This document shows positions 44,852 to 53,280 of a stretch of 64,000 nucleotides of DNA, in pieces (within the stretch, counting starts at the first letter, position 1; the number at the start of each line of letters is the position of its first letter). The position numbers were made by a program, and so were the translations under genes. Below the pieces are notes generated by a model. The model did not search any database. It worked only from the letters and a program-made list of their open reading frames with translations, and was not told where the DNA came from. This DNA is from Novosphingobium sp. ST904 (lineage in GTDB: Bacteria > Pseudomonadota > Alphaproteobacteria > Sphingomonadales > Sphingomonadaceae): NCBI RefSeq assembly GCF_001298105.1, contig NZ_LGJH01000163.1:62001-126000 (forward strand), in the 5' to 3' direction.

Positions 44852-45738
44852 ATGAGGACGATGCCGACACCGGGTGAGAAACTGCGCGCGCTGATCGAAA
44901 GCGGAGAGCATTTCGTGGCAGCCGAGGCCTATTCCGCGCTGACCGGGCGCGCGGTGCAGCATGTCGGGTTCAAGGCGGCCTATCTTGGCGGACATGCCTG
45001 CTCCGCCTTCCACTACGCGGTGCCAGACAATGGCATCTTCTCGCAGGTCGAAATGATCGAACAGTCGGGCCGGATCGCGCAGGCCATCGACATTCCCCTG
45101 ATCGTGGATGCCGATACCCTGGGCGAAACCGTGGCCGATGCCTATCATTTCACGCGAAGGTACGTGGCCGCGGGCGTCGCGGGTTATCACGTCGAGGATG
45201 AGGTCAATCCCAAGCATTCCAAGCATGCCAACGGTCTCTGTTCGATTGAGGACATGCAGCTTCGCATCGAGGCCGGCGTAAAGGCACGGGGCGATTCCGG
45301 GCTCGTCATCATCGCCCGCTGCGACGAGCTCTATACCAGCGCCAATGGCGGGGGCGGTACGGGCTCGATCGAGGAGGCGATCCGGCGCGGCAAGGCTTAT
45401 GCCGAGGCAGGGGCCGATGCCATCGTCTTCGCCAGCGCCCCGCCCGAGCAGCAGGCCGAAGTGATCCCGCACATGCCGATCCCGGTCTGCACGCTGGGCT
45501 TCAACCTTCCGGATACGGGTTTCACGCTCTCGACCGGCTGGGGCTGGGTTTCGGCGGCCGTCGGCCACCTCGCCATGGCGCGCGAACTGATGGAGACCGG
45601 CGCGTGAAGAGCGCGATGGCGGCCTTCACCAACTTCCCGGAGAAATACGATCTGATCGACCAGAACCTCTACGACGATCTGATCGTCGAATGGGCGGAGC
45701 GGACGGGGCGGCCGACACGCCCCAATCACGCGAGGTAA
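44852..45738 (+). pseudogene. Isocitrate lyase/PEP mutase family protein, frameshift near the C-terminus
   Basis: TIM-barrel protein of the PEP mutase/isocitrate lyase superfamily. It has GEHFVAAEAYSALTGRAVQH, KAAYLGGHACSAFHY, IPLIVDADTLGETVADAYHF (metal-binding Asp), GVAGYHVEDEVNPKHSKHAN and LVIIARCDELYTSANGGGG. The KKCGH-type isocitrate lyase signature is absent, so it is more like oxaloacetate decarboxylase/2-methylisocitrate lyase/carboxyphosphonoenolpyruvate-type members. The frame stops at 45607. Restoring one C near 45604 continues it (METGALKSAMAAFTNFPEKY and on to 45738), giving the usual C-terminal helices. The start is 44852 or 44861. It is on the same strand as the TonB receptor, about 210 bases downstream and after hairpins. 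Confidence 0.78.
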
Positions 45739-45755
45739 GCGAACAAAAACCGAGG

Positions 45756-45786
45756 CGAGGCTTGAGGGGCGGTCCATCAAGCCTCG
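45756..45786 (-). terminator. Rho-independent terminator for the M16 protease gene
   Basis: CGAGGCTTGA (45756-45765) pairs with TCAAGCCTCG (45777-45786). On the minus strand the stem is followed, after a short CCTCGG, by TTTTTG. It sits between convergent genes. Confidence 0.7.
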
Positions 45787-45813
45787 TCCTCCGCACGCGT
45801 GCTTACGCGCCCC

Positions 45814-48654
45814 TTACTTTGCGGGCGCTTCCACGCCTTCGGGCAGGGCCAGGACCTCCAGCCCCATGGCGGGATCGAGATAGCGCTGCGCCATGGCCTG
45901 GACATCGGCCGGAGTGATCGTCAGCAGACGGTCGCGGGCCTTGGTGAAGCGTTCGATGCGGTCGGCCTGGGTCTGGGCGCGGTCCACCAGGGAAAGCCAG
46001 CCGCCGTTGCCCTTGAGCGCATTCTGATAGGCTTCGAGCAGAGGCGCGCGGGCACGTTGCAGCACGTCATCGCTGACGGGGGCGAGCCGCAGTTCGCGGG
46101 CGACTTTCCCGATGGCTTCGCGGCTTGCGGGCACGTCGGCCACGTCGATCGAGGCGCTGATCGTGAAGGTGCCGTAGCCCTTCCAGTAGTGCGAGAGCGA
46201 ACTGCCGGCAGAGGGTGAGTAAGCCTTGCCGAGCACTTCGCGAAGGCTGTCGGTCAGTTCGATGCGGACGACGCGTTCGAGCATTTGCAGCTTCAGCGCG
46301 TCCAGCGGGTCGGAATCGTCGCGGGTGGGCCAGGTCAGGCGAAGCAGCGCCTGGTCGGCAGGGCCGGTATGGCGCAGCACGCGGGGCTTGCGGTCAGCCG
46401 TGAAGGTGCGCGGCGGCTGATCCGCGTAGGGACGAAAGGCGGCCTCGCGGGCGGGCAGGGCGCCCAGCGTTCGCGCGACCACCGCGATGGCCTTGTCCTC
46501 GTCGAAGTCACCTACTAGCGCCAGTTCGACGGCGCCGTGGGCGAGGCGTTCGGAGATGGTGTCGCGCAGCTTGCCGTAAGTGAGGTGGCGATAGTCGTCC
46601 ACCTGCTGAAGGCTGAAGCGCGGATCGTTGTCTGACAGGATCCTGCCGAGGTCCGCGCCCATTGCCGAAGCCGGGGTTGCGCGAAGCTGGGCGAAGCTGT
46701 TGTTGACCTGCTGGCGGTACTGGACTTCGCCTTCGGCACGGTAGCCGGGATCGGTCATGAGTGCGGTTAGCAGTTGTAGTTGCAATTCGAGATCGCGCGG
46801 GGTGGTCGCGGTTTCGGCATCGAAACTGGCGGCGCCATTGCCAAGGCCGAAGCCCAGCGTATGGCCGGCCATGATCGTATCGAGTTCGTCGCGGCTGTGC
46901 TTGCCGAGGCCGCCTTTGTCGAGCCAGCCGACCATTTCGGTGGCGAGCGGGTTCTCCCGGGTGTCGAGCATGTCGCCGCCGTCGATGGAAAGGCTGACGC
47001 GGATGCGGTCCTTTTCAAGCTCGGTGGGCTTGAGGTTCAGCATGACGCCGTTCGAGAAGCGCAATTCGCGAATGCCGAGCAGGGGGTCGCGCCTGTCGCT
47101 GACGATGGTGCCGGGCGTGCCGAAATCGGTGTAGCCGAATTCCGTCACGGATTGGTCCGCTTCCCGGGGTACGGGGCCGCGCATCGCGCTGAGCCATGAG
47201 GCGCGGATGGCCTGTTCTCCGCCTTCGGGAGCCTTGCGGCCTTCGAAACGGATGAGTGGCCTGTCGAGAGCGAGCGCCTCCCGCTTGAGCGCGGCCAGCA
47301 CCGCTTTGGGCGTGATGGCAGGCGCGAAGGTTTCGAATCGCTCAAGTGCCGAGGCGGGCGTGGAAGGCACGACCCGGTCCTCGACCACCGACAGTGCAAT
47401 GCCGGCAAGCGCCGCGTTGCTGCGGGTGTTGGCAGAGCCGGCGGCATTGACCATCGAAGTACGGAGCTGCGCCACTTGCTCGGCCACTTCCGCCGCGCTG
47501 AACCCGTGAGCGAGGGCGCGGCGATATTCCTGTGCGGTTGCGGTTACGCCATCGGCCCATTTGCCGTCGACGCTGTCGATGATGAGGCGCGTCGAGCGGG
47601 CGGTCTCGAAAACGTCTCCGGTTCCGAACCCGGCACCGCGGAACGGCGGCGTGGCGCTGCGCGACAGGCGCTGGAGACGGCGATTGACGATGGAATAGCC
47701 GATGGAGCGCAGCAGGTTCTCGCGCCGCTGGGCGATACTGTCGGGTTCGTCCAGCCAATCGCCGTTGCGCTGGATCACGAGGCGTTCCGACAGCGCCGGA
47801 TCGATCCATATTCCGGTGCGGTCGCGATCCTTCGAGGCAACCGGGCCGGGGTCGGGCTGGACCTCGGCCGGGCCGCCGGTCCAGTCAGCGAAGTGGCGGG
47901 TGATGCCGGCCTCGACGGCGGCAGTGTCGAAATCGCCGACGATGACCAGCGTGACATGTGCGGGCACATATTCGCGCTCGTAGAAAGCGCGCAGGTTCGC
48001 CGCATTCGCGCCGTTGAGCGTGGCGACCGTGCCGATCGGGAAACGGCTGCCGTAGAGCGCCTGCGGATAGAAGAAGTGCGTGGAATCAATGCTGTTGCGC
48101 AGGCCGAAAGTATTGCGGTCGCGCATTTCCGAGAGAATCACGCCGCGCTCGCGGTCTATCGCGCCTTGTGAAATGGTCAGTTCGCTTGCCGTTTCGCGCA
48201 TCAGCATGAGCGCGGTGTCCAGCAACTTGGCGTCGTTGCGCGGCAGGTCGAGCTTGTAGATCGTACGCTCGAAATTGGTCGAGGCGTTGGTATCGGCCCC
48301 AAAAGCGAGGCCGTCCCGTTCCAGCAGGGGGATCATCTGGCCTTCGGGCACGCGCTTGCTGCCGTTGAAGGCCATATGTTCGACGAAGTGCGCGAAGCCC
48401 TGTTCGGCTTCCTGTTCGTCCAGCGAGCCGGCGGCGACTTCCATCCGCACCACGGCGGTTCCGGCGGGCGTTGCATTGTGGCGGATCACATAGCGCATGC
48501 CGTTGGTCAGGCGGCCGAAGCGGAAATCGGGATCGACCGGCACGTCGCTCGTTTCGAAGGCCCAACGGGTCTCCTCGGTACGGAGCGGTGCTTCCCGGGC
48601 GGACAGGGGAAGGGGCGTGGCAAGGACCAGCGCGGTAATGAGAACGATTCGCAT
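45814..48654 (-). CDS. Secreted M16-family (pitrilysin/PqqL-type) zinc metallopeptidase
   Basis: This 946-residue protein has a signal peptide (MRIVLITALVLATPLPLSAR). The inverted zinc motif HxxEH appears in GFAHFVEHMAFNGSKRVPEG, with the distal Glu expected in the ERGVILSEMRDRNTFG region. Two M16 pairs follow: an active N-terminal half and a non-catalytic C-terminal half (EIRELRF-like, GLGKHSRDELDTIMAGHTLG, ELALVGDFDEDKAIAVVART). This matches the long PqqL-type layout. It should digest peptides in the periplasm. The start at 48654 gives the signal peptide directly; the in-frame extension to 48780 does not. Confidence 0.93.
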   Translation of the reverse strand: MRIVLITALVLATPLPLSAREAPLRTEETRWAFETSDVPVDPDFRFGRLTNGMRYVIRHNATPAGTAVVRMEVAAGSLDEQEAEQGFAHFVEHMAFNGSKRVPEGQMIPLLERDGLAFGADTNASTNFERTIYKLDLPRNDAKLLDTALMLMRETASELTISQGAIDRERGVILSEMRDRNTFGLRNSIDSTHFFYPQALYGSRFPIGTVATLNGANAANLRAFYEREYVPAHVTLVIVGDFDTAAVEAGITRHFADWTGGPAEVQPDPGPVASKDRDRTGIWIDPALSERLVIQRNGDWLDEPDSIAQRRENLLRSIGYSIVNRRLQRLSRSATPPFRGAGFGTGDVFETARSTRLIIDSVDGKWADGVTATAQEYRRALAHGFSAAEVAEQVAQLRTSMVNAAGSANTRSNAALAGIALSVVEDRVVPSTPASALERFETFAPAITPKAVLAALKREALALDRPLIRFEGRKAPEGGEQAIRASWLSAMRGPVPREADQSVTEFGYTDFGTPGTIVSDRRDPLLGIRELRFSNGVMLNLKPTELEKDRIRVSLSIDGGDMLDTRENPLATEMVGWLDKGGLGKHSRDELDTIMAGHTLGFGLGNGAASFDAETATTPRDLELQLQLLTALMTDPGYRAEGEVQYRQQVNNSFAQLRATPASAMGADLGRILSDNDPRFSLQQVDDYRHLTYGKLRDTISERLAHGAVELALVGDFDEDKAIAVVARTLGALPAREAAFRPYADQPPRTFTADRKPRVLRHTGPADQALLRLTWPTRDDSDPLDALKLQMLERVVRIELTDSLREVLGKAYSPSAGSSLSHYWKGYGTFTISASIDVADVPASREAIGKVARELRLAPVSDDVLQRARAPLLEAYQNALKGNGGWLSLVDRAQTQADRIERFTKARDRLLTITPADVQAMAQRYLDPAMGLEVLALPEGVEAPAK

Positions 48655-48738
48655 ATGGCGCCAGTGCCCGAGCAGTCCCTTGATAACAAGGGGAGAGAGA
48701 GGTGAACTGTGAGGACTTGTGAATGCTCCAGACGCAAG

Positions 48739-48771
48739 AAGGCCCGGCACACCTTGCGGCGGCCGGGCCTT
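48739..48771 (-). terminator. Rho-independent terminator after purC
   Basis: AAGGCCCGGC (48739-48748) pairs with GCCGGGCCTT (48762-48771) in a 10-bp stem. On the minus strand it is followed by CTTGCG. It lies 20 bases past the purC stop. Confidence 0.65.
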
Positions 48772-48791
48772 CGTGAGCATCGCTGAAGGCC

Positions 48792-49574
48792 TTACTTGCC
48801 GCGCAGCTTGCGGTGCTTCGACAGGTCGAAGACTTCGCTCGGGCCGTTATCGTCCTGCAGCAGGCCGAGGCGACGGGCGACTTCCTGATAGGCCTCTTCC
48901 TCGCCGCCGAGATCGCGGCGGAAGCGGTCCTTGTCCAGCTTTTCGCCGGTGAACATGTCCCACAGGCGGCAGCCATCGGGGCTGATTTCGTCCGCGAGGA
49001 TGACGCGGCTGTAGTCGCCGTCCCAGATACGGCCGAATTCGAGCTTGAAGTCGACAAGGCGGATGTTGATCGCCGCGAACATGCCGCACATGAAGTCGTT
49101 CACGCGGATGGCCATCGCGGCGATGTCCTGCATCTCCTCGTTGGTGGCCCAGCCGAAGCAGGCGATGTGCTCTTCGGCGATCATCGGATCACCCAGGGCA
49201 TCGTCCTTGTAATAATATTCGATCAGCGTGTGGGGCAGCGGCTCACCCTCGGGAATGCCGAGGCGCTTCGAGATCGAACCGGCGGCCACATTGCGCACCA
49301 CGACCTCGATCGGGATGATCTCGACCTGGCGGACGAGCTGCTCGCGCATGTTGAGGCGGCGGATGAAGTGGTTGGGCACGCCGATGTGGTTGAGGCGCGT
49401 GAACACGTACTCGCTGATGCGGTTGTTGATCACGCCCTTGCCCTGGATCGTGCCCTTCTTCTGCGCGTTGAACGCAGTGGCGTCGTCCTTGAAGTACTGG
49501 ATCAGGGTGCCGGGTTCAGGGCCTTCGTAGAGGATCTTGGCCTTGCCCTCGTAGATCTGGCGGCGACGGGACAT
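48792..49574 (-). CDS. purC: Phosphoribosylaminoimidazole-succinocarboxamide synthase
   Basis: This 260-residue SAICAR synthetase has RRRQIYEGKAKILYEGPEPG, FKDDATAFNAQKKGTIQGKG, NNRISEYVFTRLNHIGVPNH, VVVRNVAAGSISKRLGIPEG, VDFKLEFGRIWDGDYSRVIL and ADEISPDGCRLWD, all canonical. It joins CAIR and aspartate with ATP. The start at 49574 (MSRRRQIYEG) has AAGGAC about 9 bases upstream. The gene stands apart from purNM and purSQ and has its own leader with a strong hairpin. Confidence 0.97.
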   Translation of the reverse strand: MSRRRQIYEGKAKILYEGPEPGTLIQYFKDDATAFNAQKKGTIQGKGVINNRISEYVFTRLNHIGVPNHFIRRLNMREQLVRQVEIIPIEVVVRNVAAGSISKRLGIPEGEPLPHTLIEYYYKDDALGDPMIAEEHIACFGWATNEEMQDIAAMAIRVNDFMCGMFAAINIRLVDFKLEFGRIWDGDYSRVILADEISPDGCRLWDMFTGEKLDKDRFRRDLGGEEEAYQEVARRLGLLQDDNGPSEVFDLSKHRKLRGK

Positions 49575-49606
49575 GCGTGTTCGTCCTTGAAACTGTAAAA
49601 GAGCGA

Positions 49607-49649
49607 GCCCCGGCACGTTGAAGTCGCTTTGGCGACTGCGGGCCGGGGC
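49607..49649 (-). promoter_or_regulatory. Two-part hairpin in the purC leader
   Basis: An 8-bp outer stem (49607-49614 with 49642-49649) encloses a 6-bp inner stem (49622-49627 with 49632-49637, loop TTTG). On the minus strand it is followed 6 bases later by TTTT (49600-49597), 23 bases before the purC ATG. It could be a terminator for the upstream phosphatase gene or, if the promoter at 49661-49688 is real, an attenuator-like leader element. Confidence 0.45.
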
Positions 49650-49660
49650 GTTCGAGCGGG

Positions 49661-49688
49661 CATATAATGAAAGCAGGCCCAAAAGCAA
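49661..49688 (-). promoter_or_regulatory. Candidate sigma-70-type promoter for purC
   Basis: On the minus strand, TTGCTT (49688-49683) and TATATG/TTATAT (49667-49661) are spaced by 15-16 bases, in an AT-rich pocket about 90 bases before purC. Transcription would begin near 49654, just before the leader hairpin. Confidence 0.4.
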
Positions 49689-49810
49689 ACGGGGCTTGAG
49701 GCAGGGGGATCGAACCGGGCCGCGACCGGGGCATGCCGTTGCGGAGGATTGCCCGGCGAACCTCGAGCCGTGCCCTGAACGGGCAGGAAGTCCGTGTCCC
49801 GGATTGCGAA

Positions 49811-50305
49811 TCAGTGCCCTCGACCAGCGCGTTCATCGAGAAATTCGGCGACGAGGTTCCGCGCGGCTTCGCTCACCTGTTCCCACGTCGTCACGAAACC
49901 TTCCGGACCACCGAAGTAGGGATCGTCGACATCCTGCCCCTCCATGCCCGGCACATGGTCCAGCAGCAGCGAAAGCCGGGCGTGGGGGCTGGCGGGTGCG
50001 ATCCGTTCGAGGTTCGCCAGATTGCTGGCGTCCAGCGCGACGATTCGATCGAAACGGTCGAAATCCCGGGCCGTGACCTGCCGGGCGCGATAGTGGGCGA
50101 TGTCGATGCCGTGCCGGGATGCCTCGTCGCAGGAACGCGGATCGGGCCCCTTGCCGATATGCCAGGACCCGGTTCCGGCCGAATCAACGGTCAGTTCCAG
50201 TCCGGCTGCCTGCGCGGCATGGCGCAACGCCGCCTCGGCCAGCGGGGAGCGGCAGATATTGCCGAGGCAGACGAACAGGACGGATGGGGGAGGCGTTGCA
50301 GACAT
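49811..50305 (-). CDS. Low-molecular-weight protein tyrosine phosphatase
   Basis: This 164-residue LMW-PTP has the P-loop SVLFVCLGNICRSPLAEAAL (CX5R; Cys and Arg present) near the N-terminus and the general-acid loop GQDVDDPYFGGPEG with the DP pair near the C-terminus. Together they give a complete active site. In bacteria such enzymes often act on exopolysaccharide tyrosine kinases; no such kinase is seen in this window. It is followed by purC on the same strand after 236 bases containing a hairpin and possible promoter. Confidence 0.92.
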   Translation of the reverse strand: MSATPPPSVLFVCLGNICRSPLAEAALRHAAQAAGLELTVDSAGTGSWHIGKGPDPRSCDEASRHGIDIAHYRARQVTARDFDRFDRIVALDASNLANLERIAPASPHARLSLLLDHVPGMEGQDVDDPYFGGPEGFVTTWEQVSEAARNLVAEFLDERAGRGH

Positions 50306-50348
50306 GCTTCCGACCTAGCGCCGGGCAGGATCGTTCTCAAACGATCAT

Positions 50349-50498
50349 TCAATGCCGGCCAAACAGGCGTTCGAGGAACGTGGGCTCTTCCATCGGCTGG
50401 ATCGGCCCATGGAAACGCCGGCGGAGGCCGGGATCCAGTGGTGGGCGGGGCGTCCAGATACGTTCGGATCGGTAGGTGCGTTCTTGCGTCAAGGCCAT
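50349..50498 (-). CDS. Small hypothetical protein (49 aa)
   Basis: A short protein starting MALTQERTYRSERIWTPRPP and ending PMEEPTFLERLFGRH. It is arginine/proline rich with no membrane segment. GGAG lies about 8 bases before the ATG at 50498. The frame is open further upstream (to 50576), but that part looks non-coding. It sits between the HWE kinase and the phosphatase on the same strand. Real coding is plausible but unproven. Confidence 0.4.
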   Translation of the reverse strand: MALTQERTYRSERIWTPRPPLDPGLRRRFHGPIQPMEEPTFLERLFGRH

Positions 50499-50577
50499 AG
50501 GCGATGCTCCTTCTTCCGTCCCGAAGAAACCCGAAGGAAGGCTGAAAGGTTCCCCCGCTGCGCCGCCGGTTGCCATT

Positions 50578-52407
50578 TCAGGGCGTCACGGCGCCGGCTT
50601 CGGCAGCCAGTCTCCTGACCATGGCGCAGACCTCGGTGCCGAGAAACGGCTTGCCCAGCATCGGTCTGTGGCTGTGGCCGCTTGGAAGGTGCTGCCGGTC
50701 GTAGCCGCTGACGAAAGCGAAGGGGATGTCGCGTGCGGCCAGTTCGTCGGCAACGGCATCGATCCTCTCGCCGTTGAGGTTGCCGTCCAGCAGGGCCAGG
50801 TCCGGCACGGTGTCTCGGATCATGTGGATCGCCTGATCGCACGACGTCGCGGGGCCGAGGGGCGATGCGCCCCAGTCCTCGATCTCCATCATGAGCTCCA
50901 TGGCCACGAGCGGCTCATCCTCGACCACGAGCACCCTGAGCGCCTGCGGACTGGGCGCGGCTTCCGCAGTAGGGGCGTCCGGGGCAGGCTGAGAAAGCGG
51001 CGATTCATCGACGGTAGCAGGCGCTTCGGCGGCGGCATCTGAGAGCGGCAGGACCAACTGCCAGCGCACGCCTTCCGGTGCATATTCCGCGCTGATCCGG
51101 GCGCCGTCACCCGCCATGCTGTTCTCGATCAGGGTGGACCCGAAGCCACGCCGTTCCGGGACGGAAACGGGAGGGCCGCCGTGCTCGCTCCAGGCGAGCG
51201 ACAGCACTTGTCCTTTCAGCGACCAGTCGAGCGTGACCGTTCCGGCCTCGTTCGAGAGTGCACCGTACTTGTGGGCATTGGTCGCCAGTTCGTGGATGAT
51301 GAGCGAGAAGCGCAGGGCGAGTTCCGGCGGCAGGTCCACGTCCGGGCCGGAGAGCTTCAGCCGATCCTCGCCGACCGCGCCGATGGCGACCTGATCGGCG
51401 ATCAGGCGGCGCAGGCTGGCGGGCTCCCATGTCGTTGCGCTCAGCAGCGAATGGGCGCGGGCAAGCGATTGCAGGCGGCCGGTGAACGACTGGTGGAAGC
51501 CCTCGGGAGACCGGGCGTGCCGGAACCCCTGCGAGGCGATGGCCTGAACCGTCGCGAGGGTGTTCTTCACCCGGTGGTTCAATTCCCCGATCAGCAGCCG
51601 CTGGGTCTCTTCGGCGCGCAGGCGTTCGGTCACGTCGATCAGTTCGATCATCACGCTGGCGCCGCGCGATCCAGTGCCGACCAGCGAGGAGCAGTACCAT
51701 TCGCCTTCGCGAAGGGCACCGTCGGCGCGCACGAAGCGGTGGTCCTGCTTCTCCCTGCGGTCCTCACCGCCGAGCAGGGCCCGCATCCCGTCCAGGAAGC
51801 GCGGACGGTCTGCCACGGGGAGGAAGGGGGCGTCCTCTACCTTGAGGCCGAGAATATCCTGCGCCGCGAAGCCGATCTCGCGTTCGGCGCTGCGATACCA
51901 GCTCACGATTCGCAGGTTGGCGTCGATTTCCAGAACGGCGAGGGGGGAGTTGTCGCCATGCGCGCGAAGGCGGCCGAGGGCCAGGCCGAGTTCGTCGCGC
52001 TGGCGGGCGATCTCGCGCCGCTGGCGGGCGAGTTCGACGAAGACCGCGACCTTGGAATTGAGTTCGACCATGTCGAGCGGCTTGAGCAGGTAATCCACGG
52101 CGCCGGCCTCGTATCCGAGGAACTTGCGCCGCTCGTCCGTGGCCAGGGCGGTGAGGAATATGATCGGCACGGCACGCGTGCGCTCGGTCCCGCGCATGAG
52201 CTCGGCGAGTTCGAAGCCGTCCATCTCCGGCATCATCACGTCGAGCAGGGCCAGTGCGAAATCGTCGCGCAGCATGGCTTCCAGCGCTTCGAACCCCGAG
52301 GAAACCGTGACCAGTTCGACGCCGGGCTGGTCCAGCGCGGCTTCGAGCACGAGAAGGTTGTCCCTGATATCGTCGACCGCAAGGATCTTGAGCGGCTCAT
52401 TCAGCAA
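50578..52407 (-). CDS. HWE-family hybrid histidine kinase (REC–PAS–HWE–REC)
   Basis: This 609-residue cytosolic protein has a receiver at 1-125 (LKILAVDDIRDNLLVLEAAL, ALLDVMMPEMDGFELAEL, YLLKPLDM) and a PAS domain at about 150-270 (NSPLAVLEIDANLRIVSWYR, ending VMIELIDVTERLRAEE). The kinase domain has the H-box ELNHRVKNTLATVQAIASQ, an N-box LIIHELATNAHKYGALS, and the WxE motif LAWSEHGGPPVSVPE that defines HWE kinases. The C-terminal receiver carries VLVVEDEPLVAMELMMEIED, LALLDGNLNGE and MLGKPFLG. HWE kinases commonly feed the alphaproteobacterial general stress response (family knowledge). Its start overlaps the cheR stop by 11 bases. Confidence 0.92.
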   Translation of the reverse strand: MLNEPLKILAVDDIRDNLLVLEAALDQPGVELVTVSSGFEALEAMLRDDFALALLDVMMPEMDGFELAELMRGTERTRAVPIIFLTALATDERRKFLGYEAGAVDYLLKPLDMVELNSKVAVFVELARQRREIARQRDELGLALGRLRAHGDNSPLAVLEIDANLRIVSWYRSAEREIGFAAQDILGLKVEDAPFLPVADRPRFLDGMRALLGGEDRREKQDHRFVRADGALREGEWYCSSLVGTGSRGASVMIELIDVTERLRAEETQRLLIGELNHRVKNTLATVQAIASQGFRHARSPEGFHQSFTGRLQSLARAHSLLSATTWEPASLRRLIADQVAIGAVGEDRLKLSGPDVDLPPELALRFSLIIHELATNAHKYGALSNEAGTVTLDWSLKGQVLSLAWSEHGGPPVSVPERRGFGSTLIENSMAGDGARISAEYAPEGVRWQLVLPLSDAAAEAPATVDESPLSQPAPDAPTAEAAPSPQALRVLVVEDEPLVAMELMMEIEDWGASPLGPATSCDQAIHMIRDTVPDLALLDGNLNGERIDAVADELAARDIPFAFVSGYDRQHLPSGHSHRPMLGKPFLGTEVCAMVRRLAAEAGAVTP

Positions 52408-53280
52408 AGGCGGCCTCCTGCACGTCGTGCTTGGTGCGGCGCCAGATCTTCTCGATCGGCGCGAAGTCGGCGAAGCTATCGCCCTCGGCGGAAAAGTGGA
52501 CGGTCTCCTTCGAACCGAGGCCCAGGAAGCCGCCGGGCGGCAGCGAACTGGCGAAAAGGCCGAGTGCGCGGTCCTGAAGCGCCCGGTCGAAATAGATCAG
52601 CACGTTGCGGCTAGAGACAAGCTGGACTTCCGAGAACACGGCATCGCTGGCGAGATTGTGATCGGCAAAGACCGCGCGCTTGCGCAATGTCGGGTCGAAC
52701 CGGGCGACGCCGTAATTGGCGGTGTAATAGTCCGAAAGCGAACCTTTCCCGCCTGCTTCCATATAATTGCGGGAGAACCCTGCAATACGCTCGATCTCGT
52801 AGACCCCGGCCTCTGCCTTGAGGAGAGCTGCCGGGTTGATGTCGGTGCAGTAGAACATCGTGCGATCGTCCAGCCCTTCCTCGCGGAAGAGGATCGCCAG
52901 CGAATAGAACTCCTCGCCATTGGCGCAGCCTGCAACCCAGACCTTGATGGAGGGCCATGTGCGAAGGTGCGGGATCACTTGCTCGCGGATCGCCCGGAAA
53001 TACTCGGGATCGCGGAACATCTCGCTGACCTGGATGGTCAGAACCCGATCAGGACATTCAGGCTGTCGGGATCGTGGAGAATGCGGTCGAGCAGGCTGGA
53101 GAGATGGGGATAGCCGAAATGGGACTGCGCACGTTGCAGGCGGCGCAGCAGCGAGGCACGGGAATAGTCGCGGAAATCGTATTGGTAGCGCCGCCAGATG
53201 GCCTCGACGAGGAGATCGACTTCGATATCCTCGACGGCCTCCGCCAACCTTCGTGACATCGGCTTCATCGCGGCATCCAC
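52397..53280 (-). pseudogene. cheR: CheR-type chemotaxis methyltransferase, frameshifted
   Basis: SAM-dependent methyltransferase. The N-terminal CheR helical domain (LLVEAIWRRYQYDFRDYSRA, SLLRRLQRAQSHFGYPHLSS) is in one frame ending DSLNVLIGF. The catalytic domain is in another: LTIQVSEMFRDPEYFRAIRE, VWVAGCANGEEFYSLAILFR with the SAM-binding Gly-rich loop, FYCTDINPAALLKAEAGVYE, and SRNVLIYFDRALQDRALGLF. Restoring one C near 53041 joins them. The total of about 294 residues fits CheR. Its position between two hybrid kinases, with no receptor, CheA or CheB nearby, argues for a signalling role outside classical chemotaxis (inference). It overlaps both neighbours. Confidence 0.88.

Noticed and set aside
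45604..45738. Separate 44-codon GTG-started gene overlapping the PEP mutase stop
   Set aside because: Better explained as the displaced C-terminus of the same protein after a one-base loss; it reads smoothly as METGALKSAMAAF when restored.
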